A stretch of 64,000 bases of DNA. Source: Candidatus Syntrophosphaera thermopropionivorans. Lineage in GTDB: Bacteria; Cloacimonadota; Cloacimonadia; Cloacimonadales; Cloacimonadaceae. Location: NCBI RefSeq assembly GCF_004353895.1, contig NZ_SMOG01000001.1, positions 62,001-126,000 on the forward strand, read 5' to 3'. Below are positions 62,706 to 64,000 of this stretch, one piece after another. How positions within the stretch are numbered: position 1 is the first letter of the stretch; the number at the start of each line of letters is the position of its first letter. The notes below the pieces were generated by a model. It had not been told where the DNA came from. It made no database searches and saw only the letters and a program-made list of their open reading frames with translations. The translations under genes were made by a program, and so were the position numbers.

Positions 62706-63422
62706 CTATTTAATTTTTCCTAAAAGCTTCATTATTTGTAGGCGCCATACCATCCAGGCTGCTTCCCAGACAATCTGACGACTCATCTTGGAAACTCCAT
62801 CTCTCCTTTCCGTAAATACTATAGGGATTTCATAGATAGTAAAGCCTTTAACCCAGGCTCGGAAATTCATTTCAATCTGGAAAGCATAACCATCGGAAAG
62901 GATGCTATCTAAATCTATTGCTTCCAAAACCCTTCGGCGAAAACATTTAAAGCCACTGGTCGGGTCTTTGATAGGCATACCTGTAATTATACGCACATAT
63001 TTGGAAGCAAAATAGCTGATAAGTAAACGCCGGAAGGGCCAGTTGATTATGTTCACTCCTTGACAATAGCGTGAGCCAATTACCACATCATATTTCTTTG
63101 CTGCTTCCAATAAACGAGGTATGTCCGCTGGATTATGAGAAAAATCAGCATCCATCTCCAGGACATAATCATAGTCGTTATTTAAAGCATATTTAAAACC
63201 TTGAACATAAGCAGAACCCAAACCCATCTTTTTGGGACGTTCTATTAGATTGATATGTGGCTCATTTTCCATCATTTCTTTCACTGCTTTAGCTGTTCCA
63301 TCGGGAGAATTATCATCTATAACTAAAATATAAAGGTCAGGTGATTGAGATAGCGAAGCAGTAATAATATTTTTTATATTAGCTATTTCGTTGTAGGTTG
63401 GTATAATTAGTAAAGCTTTCAC
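62706..63422 (-). CDS. Dolichol-phosphate-mannose-synthase-like family 2 glycosyltransferase
   Basis: A 238-residue GT2 enzyme: LLIIPTYNEIANIKNII at 4-20, VIDDNSPDGTAKAV near 34 and VLEMDADFSHNPADIP near 86 with the DxD-type motif. The C-terminal FTERRDGVSKMSR is typical of polyprenol-phosphate mannosyl- or glucosyltransferases. It lacks membrane spans, like soluble DPM1. It starts with GTG, overlapping the acyltransferase stop (GTGA). It likely makes a polyprenol-linked sugar donor. Confidence 0.9.
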   Translation of the reverse strand: MKALLIIPTYNEIANIKNIITASLSQSPDLYILVIDDNSPDGTAKAVKEMMENEPHINLIERPKKMGLGSAYVQGFKYALNNDYDYVLEMDADFSHNPADIPRLLEAAKKYDVVIGSRYCQGVNIINWPFRRLLISYFASKYVRIITGMPIKDPTSGFKCFRRRVLEAIDLDSILSDGYAFQIEMNFRAWVKGFTIYEIPIVFTERRDGVSKMSRQIVWEAAWMVWRLQIMKLLGKIK

Positions 63423-64000
63423 GATTTATCCAGATTATTCTTTAAAAGTTGAGCTTCAGGTACATCGCGTAAAATACGAGCAGGACTTCCCAGAACCACT
63501 TTTCCTGCAGGAACATTATGAGTTACTACTGAGCCAGCAGCAACACAAGCATCTTCTTCTATAATGATACCGGGTAGAATGGTAGCATGAACACCGATAC
63601 GTGCTCCGCGTTTCATAGTAACCCCTTTAAAATGCTGGAATCGTTCTGGATCTCTTGCCATATAATTATCATTACTTGTTGCAACACAGGGTCCAACAAA
63701 ACAGTAATCCTCAATTTCTGAATAAGCAGTTATATAGCAATTGGTTTCCAATTTATTGCGGGAACCGATTTGAACATAGTTTTCAATAGTTACATTCCGT
63801 CCAATAATATTTAAATCTCCAATCTTTACATTTTCCCGGATAGTTGCCAGATCAGCTATCATATTGGATTCTCCTATTTCACACTGAGCATATATAATTA
63901 CATTTGCTCCTATCTGGGAATTAGCTCCAATAATCGCAGGTTTCAATTCTTGAGTGGTTTTAAAAATGCTACGAAGTGAAGTAAGTGGTTTTTTTCCTAT
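63419..64000 (-). CDS. Left-handed beta-helix acyltransferase, partial at window edge
   Basis: Hexapeptide-repeat protein of the NDP-sugar acetyltransferase type. The visible part has isoleucine-rich repeats from PAIIGANSQIGANVIIYAQ through GARIGVHATILPGIIIEEDA and ends KVVLGSPARILRDVPEAQ, the common closing motif. A TTG at 63946 could start it, but the frame is open to the window edge (reading ...GKKPLTSLRSIFKTTQELKP) with no ATG. The true start is therefore probably outside, and extra N-terminal sequence is likely. It is coupled to the glycosyltransferase. Glycan modification is the likely role. Confidence 0.85.
   Translation of the reverse strand: MGKKPLTSLRSIFKTTQELKPAIIGANSQIGANVIIYAQCEIGESNMIADLATIRENVKIGDLNIIGRNVTIENYVQIGSRNKLETNCYITAYSEIEDYCFVGPCVATSNDNYMARDPERFQHFKGVTMKRGARIGVHATILPGIIIEEDACVAAGSVVTHNVPAGKVVLGSPARILRDVPEAQLLKNNLDKS

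Overview
The window reads as a near-origin chromosome segment of an AT-rich, diderm, probably anaerobic bacterium. The best guess is a member of the Cloacimonadota (WWE1) or a close relative. This is inference from gene content and no marker search was run: secreted proteins ending in FlgD-like/T9SS-like sorting domains, an [FeFe]-hydrogenase maturase (HydF), lipoprotein-type outer-envelope proteins, and the FAS II and cell-envelope gene set. No rRNA, intact transposon or CRISPR array is seen.

Layout. 1-6.1 kb (minus strand): a formylation/deformylation and envelope operon (DUF116 fragment, fmt, def, yajC, pgpA, two PpiC-type chaperones, a lipoprotein). 6.1-8.2 kb: dnaA flanked on both sides by DnaA boxes, the likely oriC. 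8.2-10.9 kb: small secreted or lipoprotein genes. 10.9-16.8 kb: rfbB, parB, parA, rsmG and a large repeat protein. 16.8-20 kb: wrbA, then an ECF sigma/anti-sigma/metal-sensor/Spy-like operon. 20-26.3 kb: tldD/tldE, an amidohydrolase-like protein that has lost most metal ligands, a ROK kinase and four tRNA genes (His, Arg, Met, fMet). 26.3-31 kb: a decayed accessory island around a secreted M28 peptidase. 31-37 kb: comEC, a MutS-like ATPase, a split ThrE-type exporter and an HD protein. 37-41.3 kb: clpB with a CIRCE-like operator, then speE and speD behind a long structured leader. 41.6-49.2 kb: a radical SAM protein, a helicase with an HNH insertion, a large secreted protein and hydF. 49.6-51 kb: a frameshifted MFS gene. 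51.3-58.3 kb: rpmF-plsX-fabH-fabD-fabG-acpP-fabF-rnc-macro domain. 58.2-64 kb (minus strand): asparagine-synthase-like protein, flippase, ruvB, a small exported protein, a dolichol-phosphate-mannose-type glycosyltransferase and an acyltransferase running off the edge.

The most interesting signals are non-coding. (1) The speD-speE leader encodes a 52-residue peptide. Its end overlaps an RNA that can fold into a contiguous three-way junction whose closing helix pairs perfectly, apart from one G-U, with the speD Shine-Dalgarno sequence. (2) Three intergenic regions, near 17.65, 30.55 and 49.25 kb, hold arrays with a strict 11-bp period that then reverse orientation; the sequences differ but the design is the same. 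(3) The rnc Shine-Dalgarno lies in a hairpin, and a 9-9-9 CIRCE-like repeat precedes clpB.

Many genes overlap by ATGA/GTGA, so translational coupling is common. Several starts were placed downstream of the longest open frame because an ATG with a good Shine-Dalgarno sequence is present.
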